Shown: positions 34,719 through 44,277 of the stretch, piece after piece
Numbering within the stretch: position 1 is the stretch's first letter
Layout: each line of letters opens with the position of its first letter
DNA from: Pseudomonas sp. NBRC 111124
GTDB lineage: Bacteria; Pseudomonadota; Gammaproteobacteria; Pseudomonadales; Pseudomonadaceae
Length of the DNA: 64,000 nucleotides
NCBI RefSeq assembly: GCF_001320245.1
Contig: NZ_BCBA01000018.1
Span: 51,854 to 115,853, forward strand
Reading direction: 5' to 3'
Notes under the pieces: generated by a model
What the model saw: only the letters and a program-made list of their open reading frames with translations
The model's database searches: none
Told to the model about the DNA's origin: nothing
Made by a program: the position numbers and the translations under genes

Positions 34719-35800
34719 GTGCTGTTTTCGATCGTTCCGCCTACGACACCCAGCTTGAAGGCAAAGTCGCCCGCTTGCGCGAGCTGTTGGCGCCCTTTGG
34801 CGCACCGGAACCGGCCGTGTTCGACTCGCCGCGCGAGCATTATCGCCTGCGCGCCGAGTTCCGCCTGTGGCGCGAAGACGGCCAGCGGCACTATGCGATG
34901 TTCGCACCAGGCGACAAGCACAAGGCGATCCTGATCGACGAATTCCCCATCGCCAGCCAGCGCATCAATGAACTGATGCCGCGTTTGAAGGCCGCCTGGC
35001 AGGCCAGCGAAGAACTGGGCAATCGCCTGTTCCAGGTCGAGTTCCTCACCACCCTGGCTGGCGACGCGATGGTCACCCTGTGTTACCACCGCCCGCTGGA
35101 CGAAGCCTGGGAAGTGGCTGCACGCCAGCTCGCCGCCGATCTGGGCGTGAGCGTGATCGGCCGTTCGAAGGGCAAGCGCCTGGTGATCGGCCGCGACTAC
35201 GCGGTGGAAAAACTTGATGTCGCCGGCCGAGTGTTCAGCTACCGCCAGCCGGAAGGCGCGTTCACCCAGCCCAACGGCGCAGTGAACCAAAAGATGCTGA
35301 GCTGGGCCTTCGAGGCCATCGGCGAGCGTGAGGATGATTTGCTGGAGCTGTATTGCGGCAACGGCAACTTCACCCTGCCGCTGGCCACCCGCGTGCGCCA
35401 GGTGCTGGCCACCGAGATCAGCAAGACCTCGGTCAATGCCGCGCTGAGCAACCTCGACGAAAACGCTGTGGATAACGTGCGGCTGGTGCGCCTGTCGGCG
35501 GAAGAGCTGACCCAGGCGCTGAACGAGGTGCGGCCGTTCCGCCGGCTGGAAGGGATCGACCTGAAAAGCTATGAGTTCGGCACGGTGTTCGTCGACCCGC
35601 CGCGTGCGGGGATGGACCCGGACACCTGCGAGCTGACCCGGCGTTTTGAAAGGATTTTGTATATCTCGTGCAATCCCGAAACGCTGGCGGCAAACATTGC
35701 CCAGCTGCAGGACACACACCGCATCGAGCGCTGTGCGCTGTTCGACCAGTTCCCCTATACCCACCACATGGAGAGCGGCGTCCTGCTGGTTCGCCGTTAA
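34715..35800 (+). CDS. trmA: tRNA (uracil-54-C5)-methyltransferase TrmA
   Basis: A 361-residue SAM-dependent methyltransferase that makes ribothymidine at position 54 of tRNA. Motifs are [26 protein letters not shown] (SAM motif I, about residue 210), [10 protein letters not shown] (about 292) and YISCNPETL with the catalytic Cys (about 320). HHMESGVLL near the end carries the catalytic Glu. It overlaps the purine permease gene by 4 bases. No iron-sulfur cluster cysteines of the RlmD type are seen, which supports TrmA. Confidence 0.94.
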   Translation: MSAVFDRSAYDTQLEGKVARLRELLAPFGAPEPAVFDSPREHYRLRAEFRLWREDGQRHYAMFAPGDKHKAILIDEFPIASQRINELMPRLKAAWQASEELGNRLFQVEFLTTLAGDAMVTLCYHRPLDEAWEVAARQLAADLGVSVIGRSKGKRLVIGRDYAVEKLDVAGRVFSYRQPEGAFTQPNGAVNQKMLSWAFEAIGEREDDLLELYCGNGNFTLPLATRVRQVLATEISKTSVNAALSNLDENAVDNVRLVRLSAEELTQALNEVRPFRRLEGIDLKSYEFGTVFVDPPRAGMDPDTCELTRRFERILYISCNPETLAANIAQLQDTHRIERCALFDQFPYTHHMESGVLLVRR

Positions 35801-35803
35801 AGC

Positions 35804-35870
35804 ATTCGCGGGGCAAGCCCGCTCCTACAGAATCTGCACGACTCTGTAGGAGCGGGCTTGCCCCGCGAAT
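35804..35870. repeat. REP palindrome pair (type A)
   Basis: Two perfect 28-nt inverted arms (35804-35831 and 35843-35870) separated by 11 bases. Each arm is a P. putida-type REP with the core GCGGGGCAAGCCCGCTCC. It lies between the convergent genes trmA and pcaG and can form a long hairpin, so it probably also stabilises or ends both transcripts. Confidence 0.9.
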
Positions 35871-35898
35871 GGGCCGCAAAGCGGGCCCAGGGTTCAAC

Positions 35899-36504
35899 TC
35901 AGAAGTCGAAGAAGACCGTCTCCCCTTCCCCCTGAATACGGATATCGAAACGATACGCCGTCTTCCCGTCCACCTCACAACGCTTGGCAATCAAGGTCTC
36001 GCGGCGCTGCGGCTGCTCGATCAGGTTGAGCACCGGGCACTTGGCGTTGGCCTCGGCCTCGTCATCGAAATACAGGCGCGTGTGCAGGTGGATGTTGATC
36101 CCCCGGGCAAACAGGCTGATGTTGATGTGCGGCGCCATCGGCACGCCCGCTGCATTGTTCACCACACCCGGCTTGACCGTGTGCGCGGTCCACTCGCCGG
36201 CATCGAAGGTAGTGGCAGTGCGGCCGAAGCTGTTGAAGGCGTTTTCCAGGTTGTAGGCATCCTGATACTGGCCGTTGGCGTCGGCCTGCCACAGTTCCAG
36301 GAATGAATCACGCACCAGGTGGCCGTTGCCGTCATACACGTGGCCGATCAGCAGGATGTGCTCGCCCGGGGCATCCGGCTTGGCCAGGCGGTTCCAGATT
36401 TCCTGGTCGCGGGTCGGGTTGCCGGCCGCTTCCAGGGCCAGGCCGATGTGCACGTAGGGGCCGGCGGTCTGCGAGGGGGTTTCCGGCAGCAGTTCGATTG
36501 GCAT
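35899..36504 (-). CDS. pcaG: Protocatechuate 3,4-dioxygenase alpha subunit
   Basis: A 201-residue intradiol dioxygenase alpha subunit. It starts PIELLPETPSQTAGPYVHIGL after the Met, as in P. putida PcaG, and has GHVYDGNGHLVRDSFLELWQ and NISLFARGINIHLHTRLYF. With PcaH it forms the iron enzyme that cleaves protocatechuate to beta-carboxy-cis,cis-muconate, the entry to the beta-ketoadipate pathway. The alpha subunit lacks the metal ligands. It begins 10 bases after pcaH. Confidence 0.96.
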   Translation of the reverse strand: MPIELLPETPSQTAGPYVHIGLALEAAGNPTRDQEIWNRLAKPDAPGEHILLIGHVYDGNGHLVRDSFLELWQADANGQYQDAYNLENAFNSFGRTATTFDAGEWTAHTVKPGVVNNAAGVPMAPHINISLFARGINIHLHTRLYFDDEAEANAKCPVLNLIEQPQRRETLIAKRCEVDGKTAYRFDIRIQGEGETVFFDF

Positions 36505-36514
36505 GGCGGGGTCC

Positions 36515-37234
36515 TCAGCAGTTTTCGAAGTGGGTCTTGCGCTGGCCGCGCAGCACGATGTCGAAGCGGTACGCCAGGCAGTCCATCGGGTTGGCGTTGC
36601 TCATGTCGAGCTTGGCGATCAACTGCTGCACGGCTTCGGGGTTGGCGATCGACTTGACGATCGGGCACATCGGGATCAGCGGGTCACCTTCGAAATACAG
36701 CTGGGTGATCAGCTTGGTGGCGATCGACGGGCCGCTGATGCCAAAGTGGATGTGCGCCGGGCGCCAGTCGTTCGGGCCGTTGCGCCAAGGGTACGGGCCC
36801 GGCTTGATGGTGCGGAAGCTGTAGTAACCGTCGCGGTCGGTCAGGCAACGGCCGACGCCACCGAAGTTCGGGTCCAGCGGTGCCAGGTAGCGGTCGTTCT
36901 TGTGGCGGTAGCGGCCGCCAGCGTTGGCTTGCCACATTTCCACCAGGGTGTTCGGCACAGGCTTGCCGTACTGGTCGACGACGCGGCCGGCAACGATGAT
37001 GCGCTCGCCGATCGGCAGGCCACCGTTGTTGAAGTTCAGCAGCAGGTCATGGTCGTGGGCACCGAAGCCCAGGTGGGAAAAGTCCGGGCCGGTGGTTTCG
37101 CTGATCGACTGCGGAATGCTGACCAGTGCCTGGCGCGGCGAGCGGGCAATGGACGTCTTGTAGTCGGGCGTCAGGGCCTTGGGGTGCCAGTTGCGATCAC
37201 GGATCACGAAGCGGCTGTTGTCCTGGGCGGGCAT
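36515..37234 (-). CDS. pcaH: Protocatechuate 3,4-dioxygenase beta subunit
   Basis: A 239-residue catalytic subunit, exactly the usual P. putida length. The Fe(III) ligands are in place: Tyr in [12 protein letters not shown] (about 108), Tyr in [16 protein letters not shown] (about 147), and His-x-His in PAHIHFG (about 160-162). It opens the aromatic ring of protocatechuate between its hydroxyls. The ATG at 37234 follows GAGAGGAAT; a longer frame to 37273 is not family-like. A PcaQ-like box lies about 105-120 bp upstream of the start. Confidence 0.97.
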   Translation of the reverse strand: MPAQDNSRFVIRDRNWHPKALTPDYKTSIARSPRQALVSIPQSISETTGPDFSHLGFGAHDHDLLLNFNNGGLPIGERIIVAGRVVDQYGKPVPNTLVEMWQANAGGRYRHKNDRYLAPLDPNFGGVGRCLTDRDGYYSFRTIKPGPYPWRNGPNDWRPAHIHFGISGPSIATKLITQLYFEGDPLIPMCPIVKSIANPEAVQQLIAKLDMSNANPMDCLAYRFDIVLRGQRKTHFENC

Positions 37235-37338
37235 GCCGGATTCCTCTCTTGGAATTATGAAAACGCCTGTCACGGCAGGCGGACTTGCAGTTTCAGATAG
37301 GTCGCGTCAGCTGAATATTGAAATCAGCCGCCCCATCC

Positions 37339-37354
37339 ATAACCAAATGGTTAT
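37339..37354. promoter_or_regulatory. PcaQ-like operator upstream of pcaHG
   Basis: ATAACC-AAAT-GGTTAT is a near-perfect match to the LysR regulator PcaQ site described in rhizobia (ATAACC-N4-GGTTAA) and is extended to an 18-bp dyad by flanking C and G. It sits in the divergent region between pcaH and the metallopeptidase gene, about 105 bp before the pcaH start. Confidence 0.7.
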
Positions 37355-37421
37355 GCATTAGTGCCTTTGCCCGGGGTGGACTAATATTTATCCCCATGTT
37401 TCACGCTTTGGAGAGCATTTC

Positions 37422-38315
37422 ATGGAATGGCGAAAAGGCCGGCGCAGCGACAACGTGGTCGATGCCCGTGGCGAAGGTGGCGGTGGCGGCGGTATGCGCT
37501 TTGGCGGCGGCAAAGGCCTGGGGCTTGGCGCGATACTGCTGATCGTCGGCATTGGCTGGCTCACCGGGCAGGACCCCCTGCAGATCCTCGGCCAGCTCGC
37601 CGGGCAGATGGATCAGCAGCAACAGCAGGCTGCGCCGAGTGGCGCTGGTGGCAAGGCGCCGCCGGCCAATGACGAACAGGCGCAGTTCGTCGCCTCAATC
37701 CTGGGTGATACCGAAGACACCTGGAAGGCCCTGTTCGCCCAGGGTGGCAAGCAATACCGCGATCCCAAGCTGGTGCTGTTCAATGGCCAGGTGAATTCGG
37801 CCTGCGGCTTTGCCTCTGCGGCGGTCGGGCCGTTCTACTGCCCGGCGGACCAGCGGGTCTACCTGGACATGTCGTTCTTCCGCGAGATGGAAACCCGCTT
37901 TGCCGCAGCGGGTGATTTTGCCCAGGCCTACGTGATCGCACATGAGATCGGCCACCACGTGCAGACCTTGCTAGGTGTGTCGGCCAAGGTCGATGCCGCG
38001 CGGCGCAGCGGCCAGCGCATGGAAGGCGACAATGGCCTGCTGGTGCGCCAGGAGCTGCAGGCGGACTGCCTGGCCGGCGTGTGGGCCTATCAGGCGCAGA
38101 AGCGGCTGAACTGGCTTGAGCCTGGCGACGTTGAAGAGGCGCTGAATGCGGCCAATGCCATTGGTGACGACCGGCTGCAACAGCAAGGCCAGGGGCGCGT
38201 GGTGCCCGACTCGTTCACCCATGGCACCTCGGCGCAGCGAGTGCGCTGGTTCAAGGCTGGGTTTGCCCAAGGCAATGTGAACAGTTGCGATACCTTCAGC
38301 GCGCGTAGCCTTTGA
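37422..38315 (+). CDS. YpfJ-family neutral zinc metallopeptidase
   Basis: A 297-residue membrane-anchored metallopeptidase (PF04228). The N-terminus is cytosolic and glycine-rich (GEGGGGGGMRFGGGKG), followed by one TM helix (LGLGAILLIVGIGWL, about 32-48). The zinc motif HEIGHHVQ is near residue 178 and the third ligand is likely the Glu in RQELQADCLAG, about 40 residues later. CGFASAAVGPFYCPAD is the family core with two cysteines. The substrate is unknown. It is divergent from pcaHG with 187 bp between starts. Confidence 0.9.
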   Translation: MEWRKGRRSDNVVDARGEGGGGGGMRFGGGKGLGLGAILLIVGIGWLTGQDPLQILGQLAGQMDQQQQQAAPSGAGGKAPPANDEQAQFVASILGDTEDTWKALFAQGGKQYRDPKLVLFNGQVNSACGFASAAVGPFYCPADQRVYLDMSFFREMETRFAAAGDFAQAYVIAHEIGHHVQTLLGVSAKVDAARRSGQRMEGDNGLLVRQELQADCLAGVWAYQAQKRLNWLEPGDVEEALNAANAIGDDRLQQQGQGRVVPDSFTHGTSAQRVRWFKAGFAQGNVNSCDTFSARSL

Positions 38316-38321
38316 GCGTTT

Positions 38322-38340
38322 GGGGCCGCTCTGCGGCCCC
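38322..38340 (+). terminator. GC-rich hairpin after the metallopeptidase gene
   Basis: GGGGCCGC (38322-38329) pairs with GCGGCCCC (38333-38340), loop 3 bases, 6 bases after the stop. No T tract follows, so it may be a weak terminator or 3' stabiliser. Confidence 0.65.
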
Positions 38341-38479
38341 TGCAATTACAAATCAGTTGAAAAAGCGATTCAGCTTTCCCTCCTCGTGCCGATAACACCT
38401 GCACGAATCAGCAGGCCCCAGAACAACAACGCCCTGCGATCGACGATCAAGTGAGCGAATGAATTTCTGGAGAGCGTGC

Positions 38480-40399
38480 ATGAACAGCTGGTTTGCCAAT
38501 ATCAGCGTCAACCTCAAACTCGGCCTGGGCTTCGGCCTGGTGCTGTTTCTAACCGGCCTGCTGGCCTTGACCGGCTGGACCAGCCTGGGCAGCCTGATTG
38601 ACCGCAGCAACTGGATGGGCGACATCGGCCAGCTCAACAAGGACCTGACCGACCTGCGCATCGCGCGCCTGCAGTACATGATCGCCAACGGCGATGATGC
38701 CGCCGCTGCCAACACCCAGGCCAAGCTCGACGCTTTCGGCAAGCAGCAGGAATACCTGGTCACCACCTTCACCAGCCCGGCCAACGTCGTGCTGCTCAAG
38801 GAGCTGGGGCAGACCATCAGTGAGTACAAGGTGTCGCTGAACAAGATGCGCGCCGGCTACAAGAGCTCGCTGGCCGCCCGTGACGCCATGAATGTGTCAG
38901 CGGCCAAGGCCGATGACGCCATGGAGTCGCTCAGCCAGGACGTCATGTCCCGCCCCGAGACCGACAGCGTGCGCCTGGCTCAGTATCAGCTGATCAGCAA
39001 GGCGCGCCAGCAACTGCTGCAGGTACGCATCGATGTGCGCGGCTACATTGCCGACAACACTGCCGCTAACGAGCAGGCCGCCCTGCGCCAGCTGGAAGGT
39101 GCGCTGGGCGACATCGACAACCTCAAGCGCCAGCTGCCAGCCGAAGCCACCCGCGTGCAGCAGTTCGAGCAATCGGTCCAGGCCTACCGCGATGCCGTGC
39201 GCCAGTTCCGCGATGCAGTGGCTGCCATCACCGTGGCCCGTGCGGAAATGACCGTACAGGGTGCCGACATCGTCAAACGCAGCGACGCGCTGTACAACAT
39301 CCAGATCGAGCGCCGCGACGCCGAGAGCGCCCAAGCGCGTAGCCTGCAAATCATCGCCACGCTGCTGGCGCTGCTCGCGGGCGTGATTGCCGCCGTGGTC
39401 ATCACCCGGCAGATCACCCGCCCACTGCGCGAGACCCTGCAGGCCGTGGAGCGCATCGCCGCTGGCGACCTGACCCACGACCTGCGCGTGACCCGCCGCG
39501 ACGAAATTGGCGTGCTGCAGCAAGGCATCGCGCGCATGGGCACCACCCTGCGCGAGCTGATCAGCGGCATCCGTGACGGCGTTACCCAGATCGCCAGCGC
39601 CGCCGAAGAACTGTCGGCAGTGACCGAGCAGACCAGCGCCGGCGCCAACAGCCAGAAGGTCGAAACCGACCAGGTGGCCACCGCCATGCACGAAATGGCC
39701 GCCACCGTTCAGGAAGTGGCGCGTAACGCCGAACAGGCTTCGCACGCGGCCACCGGAGCCGACGACGAGGCCCGTGCCGGTGACCGTGTGGTGGGTGAGG
39801 CGATCAGCCAGATCGAACGCCTGGCCGAGGAAGTGCACCGCTCCACCGAGGCCATGAACCTGCTGCAGCAGGAAAGCCAGAAGATCGGCAGCGTGATGGA
39901 CGTGATCAAGTCGGTGGCCGAGCAGACCAACCTGCTGGCGCTCAACGCCGCGATCGAGGCGGCCCGCGCCGGTGAAGCCGGCCGTGGTTTTGCCGTGGTC
40001 GCAGACGAAGTGCGTGGCCTGGCCCAGCGTACGCAGAAGTCCACCGAAGAGATCGAAGAACTGGTGGCCAGCCTGCAGCACGGTACCCAGCAGGTGGCCA
40101 ACGCCATGCAGGGCAGCCGCACGCTGACCGACAGCAGTGTCGAGTTGGCGCGCAAGGCCGGTGCTTCGCTGGAGAACATCACCGGTACGGTGTCGAGCAT
40201 CCAGTCGATGAACCAGCAGATTGCTGCGGCGGCCGAGCAGCAGAGCGCGGTGGCTGAAGAGATCAGCCGCAGCATCCTGAATGTGCGGGATGTGTCGGAG
40301 CAGACGGCGGCAGCCAGTGATGAGACGGCGGCGTCCAGCGTAGAGCTGGCGCGCCTGGGTGGTCACTTGCAGATGCTGGTCAGCCAGTTCCGCGTCTGA
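38480..40399 (+). CDS. mcpS: Chemoreceptor with HBM ligand-binding domain (McpS type)
   Basis: A 639-residue methyl-accepting chemotaxis protein. TM1 is at about 12-34 ([19 protein letters not shown]), then a large helical periplasmic domain of about 250 residues (helical bimodular, HBM), TM2 at about 288-308 ([19 protein letters not shown]), a HAMP domain, and the signalling hairpin with tip sequence [20 protein letters not shown] (about 482-501). Length, domain plan and start ([19 protein letters not shown]) match P. putida McpS, which senses TCA-cycle acids such as malate, succinate and fumarate. The ATG at 38480 has GGAGAG upstream; an ATG at 38459 adds 7 residues. Confidence 0.9.
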   Translation: MNSWFANISVNLKLGLGFGLVLFLTGLLALTGWTSLGSLIDRSNWMGDIGQLNKDLTDLRIARLQYMIANGDDAAAANTQAKLDAFGKQQEYLVTTFTSPANVVLLKELGQTISEYKVSLNKMRAGYKSSLAARDAMNVSAAKADDAMESLSQDVMSRPETDSVRLAQYQLISKARQQLLQVRIDVRGYIADNTAANEQAALRQLEGALGDIDNLKRQLPAEATRVQQFEQSVQAYRDAVRQFRDAVAAITVARAEMTVQGADIVKRSDALYNIQIERRDAESAQARSLQIIATLLALLAGVIAAVVITRQITRPLRETLQAVERIAAGDLTHDLRVTRRDEIGVLQQGIARMGTTLRELISGIRDGVTQIASAAEELSAVTEQTSAGANSQKVETDQVATAMHEMAATVQEVARNAEQASHAATGADDEARAGDRVVGEAISQIERLAEEVHRSTEAMNLLQQESQKIGSVMDVIKSVAEQTNLLALNAAIEAARAGEAGRGFAVVADEVRGLAQRTQKSTEEIEELVASLQHGTQQVANAMQGSRTLTDSSVELARKAGASLENITGTVSSIQSMNQQIAAAAEQQSAVAEEISRSILNVRDVSEQTAAASDETAASSVELARLGGHLQMLVSQFRV

Positions 40400-40412
40400 C
40401 CTCAAGATCGCT

Positions 40413-40477
40413 TTCGCGGGGCAAGCCCGCTCCTACAGATCAATGCGGGACCTGTAGGAGCGGGCTTGCCCCGCGAA
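40413..40477. repeat. REP palindrome pair (type A)
   Basis: Perfect 26-nt inverted arms at 40413-40438 and 40452-40477 with a 13-base spacer, the same REP core as at 35804. It lies between the convergent genes mcpS and ggt. Confidence 0.9.
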
Positions 40478-40501
40478 TGGAGGGCAACGCCCTCCTGCGG
40501 T

Positions 40502-42169
40502 TTACTTGACGATCATCCCCACCCCGCGCCCACGCGGATCCGAAGCGGTCTCCAGCTGCGCTCCGTTCACCCGGATCGCCTGGATATCGCCCATCTCCCA
40601 GCCCTGATCCTCCAGCACATAGCCCATCTTCTTCAGCTCATCGGCCACCGGCCCGGTCAGCGGCGCGTAGGCGTCAAAGAAGATGGTGTCCTTGGGCAGC
40701 AACTGATGGTGCACCCGTTGCGCCGCCACGGCCTTCTCCAGCGGCATGCCGTAGTCGTACAGGTTGTTCATCACCTGGAAGATCGAGGTGAAAATCCGCG
40801 AACCGCCCGGGGTACCGATCACCAGCTCCACCTTGCCATCGCGGGTCATCAGGCTCGGGCTCATCGACGACAGCATGCGCTTGCCCGGTTCGATCGCGTT
40901 GGCATCACCGCCGACCACACCGAATGCATTGGCGGCGCCCGGCTTGGCGCTGAAGTCGTCCATCTCGTCGTTGAGCAGGAAGCCCGCGCCCTTGACCACC
41001 ACACCGCTGCCGTAATCGAGGTTGAGGGTGTAGGTGTTGCTGACCGCGTTACCCTGCTTGTCGACGATCGAGAAGTGCGTGGTCTGGTGCGGCTCCAGGC
41101 CTGGCTTGACTTTGTCGGTCGCGGAAATGGCTTTCGGGTTGACCTGGGCGGCGCGCTTGGCCAGGTAGTCCTTGGCCACCAGCTGGTCGACCGGCACCTT
41201 GGTGAACGCCGGGTCGCCGAGGTAGTCGGCACGGTCCGCGAATACGCGCTTTTCAATCTCTGCCAGCAGATGGATGTATTGCGCCGAGTTGTGCGCCACG
41301 CCCTTGAAGTCCGCCGCGCGATCCTCCTTGATGCCCAGCAGCTGGGCCAGGGCCACGCCACCGGAGCTTGGCGGCGGCGCGGTATAGACCACATTGCCGC
41401 GCCAGCTCAGGGCCATCGGCTCGCGCCACACGGCTTTGTAATCCTTGAGGTCCTCTTTGGTGATCAGGCCCTTGTCGGCCTGCATCTGCGCCACCAGCAG
41501 GTCGGCGGTCTTGCCCTGATAGAACTCGCTCACGCCCTTGTCGGCAATGCGTTCGAGGGTCTGGGCCATTTCCGGCTGCTTGAACAGTTCACCGACCTTC
41601 ATGTTGCCGAAATAGTCGTTGAAGTTGGTCGCAGTCTTGAACATGCCCTGGGCATCGTTGCGGTACTGATACTGCTTCTCGGCGACCTTGAAGCCATTTT
41701 TCGCATAGCCGATGGCCGGGGTCAGCAATTCGCTCCAGGGCAACTTGCCGAACTTCTGGTGGGCTTCCCACAGGCCCATCACCGTGCCAGGTACGCCTGC
41801 GGCGCGCACGCCGACCAGGCTCAGGTTCTCGATGACCTCACCCTTGTCGTCCAGGTACATATTGCGCGAGGCAGCCTTGGGCGCCACTTCGCGGTAATCG
41901 AGGAAATACGGCTTGCCGTCGACGAACAGGGTCATGAAGCCACCGCCACCGATGTTGCCTGCCTCGGGGTAGGTCACCGCCAGCGTGAAGGCCGTGGCTA
42001 CAGCTGCGTCCACCGCATTGCCGCCCTTCTTGAGAATGTCGGCCGCTACCTGTGCACCATATTGATCGGGGGCCGCTACAGCGCCGCCTTCCAACGTGGC
42101 GGCATATGTCGAGGAACAGCTCAGGAGCGCGGCTGCCAGAGCCAGGTACTGGAACGGGACAATACGCAT
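40502..42169 (-). CDS. ggt: Gamma-glutamyltranspeptidase
   Basis: A 555-residue periplasmic N-terminal-nucleophile hydrolase that splits glutathione and other gamma-glutamyl compounds. The signal peptide is MRIVPFQYLALAAALLSCSSTYA (first 23 residues; cleavage after TYA). The autocleavage/catalytic Thr is in PHQTTHFSIVD (about 370), and the substrate loop SMSPSLM and GTPGGSRI follow. PEAGNIGGGGFM near residue 70 is the family mark. AAGGAAG precedes the ATG at 42169. An A-rich CA motif just upstream suggests Hfq/Crc control. Confidence 0.95.
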   Translation of the reverse strand: MRIVPFQYLALAAALLSCSSTYAATLEGGAVAAPDQYGAQVAADILKKGGNAVDAAVATAFTLAVTYPEAGNIGGGGFMTLFVDGKPYFLDYREVAPKAASRNMYLDDKGEVIENLSLVGVRAAGVPGTVMGLWEAHQKFGKLPWSELLTPAIGYAKNGFKVAEKQYQYRNDAQGMFKTATNFNDYFGNMKVGELFKQPEMAQTLERIADKGVSEFYQGKTADLLVAQMQADKGLITKEDLKDYKAVWREPMALSWRGNVVYTAPPPSSGGVALAQLLGIKEDRAADFKGVAHNSAQYIHLLAEIEKRVFADRADYLGDPAFTKVPVDQLVAKDYLAKRAAQVNPKAISATDKVKPGLEPHQTTHFSIVDKQGNAVSNTYTLNLDYGSGVVVKGAGFLLNDEMDDFSAKPGAANAFGVVGGDANAIEPGKRMLSSMSPSLMTRDGKVELVIGTPGGSRIFTSIFQVMNNLYDYGMPLEKAVAAQRVHHQLLPKDTIFFDAYAPLTGPVADELKKMGYVLEDQGWEMGDIQAIRVNGAQLETASDPRGRGVGMIVK

Positions 42170-42182
42170 GACACTTCCTTGG

Positions 42183-42195
42183 TGTTGTTTTTGTT
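42183..42195 (-). promoter_or_regulatory. Candidate Hfq/Crc (CA-motif) site before ggt
   Basis: On the coding strand AACAAAAACAACA lies just before the AAGGAAG ribosome binding site. It matches the AAnAAnAA motif. Confidence 0.5.
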
Positions 42196-42286
42196 GAGCA
42201 GTCAGTAAGGCCGAAGCGCTCTGACTGTGCAATCAAACCAAGGAAGTTTCGCCGCCTGTGGACAGGAACTGTCGCGTTCAGGCAAC

Positions 42287-43183
42287 TCAGCAGGCGTACA
42301 TGGCCAACTTGCGCTGGATGAAATCAAGGAAGCACTGGATACGCAGGGCCAGCTGCGTGTTGCGGTAGTACACCGCGTGGATCGGCTGGCGATAGCCGTT
42401 GTTGGCCTCGCTCAGCAGCACCTTGAGGCGGCCGGCGCGGATGTCTTCGTGGGTCATGAAGTGCGACAAGGCGACGATACCCTCCCCGGCCAGCGCCAGC
42501 TGACGCAGGGTCTCGCCGCTGGAGGCGATCAAGGCCGGGCGGATGCCCCAGCGGTCGCCCTGGGCGTGGCGCAACGGCCAATGGTTGAGCGACTCGGGTT
42601 GGCTGAAGCCGAGCAGGCAATGGTTGTTCAGGTCTTCGACCTTTTCCGGCGTGCCGTGTTGCGCCAGATAGTCGGGGCTGGCCAGTACCTGGACCGGGCT
42701 GCAGCCGAGCGATCGGGCATGCAGGCTGGAATCGGCAAGGTCACCGATGCGGATGGCCACGTCGGTGCTCTGCTCCAGCAGGTCGATGATCAGGTCGTCG
42801 GTGTTGAGTTCCAGCTCGATGCCAGGGTACTGACGGCGGAACTCGCCGATCCACGGCAGGATGGCATGCAGCATGAACGGCGCCGCGGCGTTGATGCGCA
42901 GGCGCCCGGACGGGGTCTGGCGGTTCATCGACAGGCGCTCTTCCATCTCGTCCATCTGCTCCAGCACCAGGCGCGCTCGTTCAAGGAAGAAGCGGCCTTC
43001 TTCGGTGAGGTCCATGCGCCGGGTGGTGCGGTTGACCAGAGTAGTACCGAGCTTGGCCTCCAGGCGCGACAGTGTGCGGCTGACGGCCGACGGGGTCTGG
43101 CCCATCTGCTCGGCAGCGGCGGAAATTGAGCCGCAGTCGATGACGGCAACGAATACCTGAAGTTCTTCGGATCGGGTTTTCAC
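42287..43183 (-). CDS. LysR-type regulator upstream of ggt
   Basis: A 298-residue LysR-type regulator of the large AaeR/DmlR-like subgroup (LQVFVAVIDCGSISAAAEQMGQT, then PSAVSRTLSRLEAKLGTTLVNRTTRRM). The effector domain has the usual SSGETLRQLALAGEGI motif. It is transcribed on the same strand as the mdaB gene (31 bp downstream of the mdaB stop). Such regulators often control neighbouring quinone or oxidative-stress genes, so mdaB and its divergent YgiN-like partner are the likely targets; ggt lies further downstream on the same strand. Confidence 0.85.
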   Translation of the reverse strand: MKTRSEELQVFVAVIDCGSISAAAEQMGQTPSAVSRTLSRLEAKLGTTLVNRTTRRMDLTEEGRFFLERARLVLEQMDEMEERLSMNRQTPSGRLRINAAAPFMLHAILPWIGEFRRQYPGIELELNTDDLIIDLLEQSTDVAIRIGDLADSSLHARSLGCSPVQVLASPDYLAQHGTPEKVEDLNNHCLLGFSQPESLNHWPLRHAQGDRWGIRPALIASSGETLRQLALAGEGIVALSHFMTHEDIRAGRLKVLLSEANNGYRQPIHAVYYRNTQLALRIQCFLDFIQRKLAMYAC

Positions 43184-43213
43184 GTGAGCGCCTGTGCTTG
43201 GTCCGTGCAGTGA

Positions 43214-43804
43214 TTAGATAGCCTTGCCGAACACCTTGTCCAGATGAGCTTCATAAGCCGCCAACGCCGCCGGTACATCCGGGCGCTTCATCACATCCAC
43301 CGCGAGGAAGGTCGGCAGACCGGTCATGCCAAGGAACTGGTTGGCCTTGTGGAACGGGAAGTACACAGCATCCACACCTTTACCTTCGAAGAAGTCGCTC
43401 GGGTCATCGAACGCTTGCTGTGGCGCGTTCCAGGTCAACGACAGCATGTACTGCTTGCCGTGCACCAGGCCACCGCTGCCGTACTTCTGCGAGTGGTCGG
43501 AACGGGTACGGCCATCGTTGGCGTAGAGGCTGCCGTGGCCAGCAGTGAAGACATCGTCGATGTACTTTTTCACGGTCCACGGCGCGCCCATCCACCAGCC
43601 CGGCATCTGATAGATGATCACATCGGCCCAGAGGAATTTCTCGACCTCAGCCTGAGCATCGTAGCCACCGTCGATGAAGGTCTGCTGCACATCGAAACCG
43701 GCACGGTCCAGGTGGGCCAGGGCGGCATCGTGCAAGGTTTGGTTGAGACGGCCATCGGAGTGGGCGAACTGCTTGCCGCCATTGAGCAGAAGGATCTTTT
43801 TCAT
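43214..43804 (-). CDS. mdaB: NADPH:quinone reductase MdaB
   Basis: A 196-residue flavodoxin-fold quinone reductase. Features are KKILLLNGGKQFAHSDGRLNQTL at the N-terminus (FMN/FAD site; only the ends matter: LNGGK and LNQTL), YQMPGWWMGAPWTVKKYIDDVF in the middle (key WWMGAPW), and SLTWNAP. It makes two-electron reductions that avoid semiquinone radicals. The ATG at 43804 fits the family start. The divergent gene is a YgiN-like monooxygenase, the same functional pair as E. coli mdaB-ygiN. Confidence 0.9.
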   Translation of the reverse strand: MKKILLLNGGKQFAHSDGRLNQTLHDAALAHLDRAGFDVQQTFIDGGYDAQAEVEKFLWADVIIYQMPGWWMGAPWTVKKYIDDVFTAGHGSLYANDGRTRSDHSQKYGSGGLVHGKQYMLSLTWNAPQQAFDDPSDFFEGKGVDAVYFPFHKANQFLGMTGLPTFLAVDVMKRPDVPAALAAYEAHLDKVFGKAI

Positions 43805-43962
43805 GCTGGGCCTCGGGTCATAATTGAATGACCGGCACAGTAATGGCTCGCGGGCGCGGGATACAGCAGCTACCGGGCAAAATACAATTGACCTGAAGTC
43901 ACGAATTCGCACTGTATTATTGCCGTAGAATCGATTCACCCTTCATCTATGAGTAATGATCA

Positions 43963-44277
43963 ATGAGCGAGCAGCACGCATTCATCCTCAAGGCCAAGAC
44001 CCGTCCGGAAATGGCTGAAGCCTTCGAAACCCTGTTCCGCGCCTACGTTGAGCCAAGCCGCCAGGAACCGGGCTGCATCGAATACCACATGCTGCGCGAC
44101 CAGCAAGACCCGAGCCTGTTCGTGTTCTACGAGGTGTGGGCCGACAAGGCAGCGCTGGACGTGCACTCGGCACTGCCGCACATGGTCGAGTTCTTCGAAA
44201 AGCGCATGGACTACCTGCAGCGCGACTTCGACATCCAGCCGATCGTGATGCTCAGCGCCTCGTCCGCTAACCGTTGA
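43963..44277 (+). CDS. YgiN-like quinol/ABM monooxygenase
   Basis: A 104-residue ABM-fold protein. FILKAKTRPEMAEAFETLF forms the first strand and helix, and EPSRQEPGCIEYHMLRD, SLFVFYEVWADKAALD and HSALPHM are the family core, as in YgiN quinol monooxygenase, which works with MdaB in a quinone cycle. It is divergent from mdaB with 158 bp between starts. Its end overlaps the convergent TSUP gene by 11 bases. Confidence 0.88.
   Translation: MSEQHAFILKAKTRPEMAEAFETLFRAYVEPSRQEPGCIEYHMLRDQQDPSLFVFYEVWADKAALDVHSALPHMVEFFEKRMDYLQRDFDIQPIVMLSASSANR

Noticed and set aside
35804..35870. CRISPR-like or IS terminal repeats
   Set aside because: The arms are a single inverted REP pair with no spacers, no transposase and no target duplication.
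38897..40405. A 502-codon open frame antisense to mcpS
   Set aside because: Shadow of the conserved signalling domain; Leu/Gly/His-rich with no family marks.
40466..42208. A 580-codon open frame antisense to ggt
   Set aside because: Begins inside a REP element and mirrors the ggt codons; no domain recognised.
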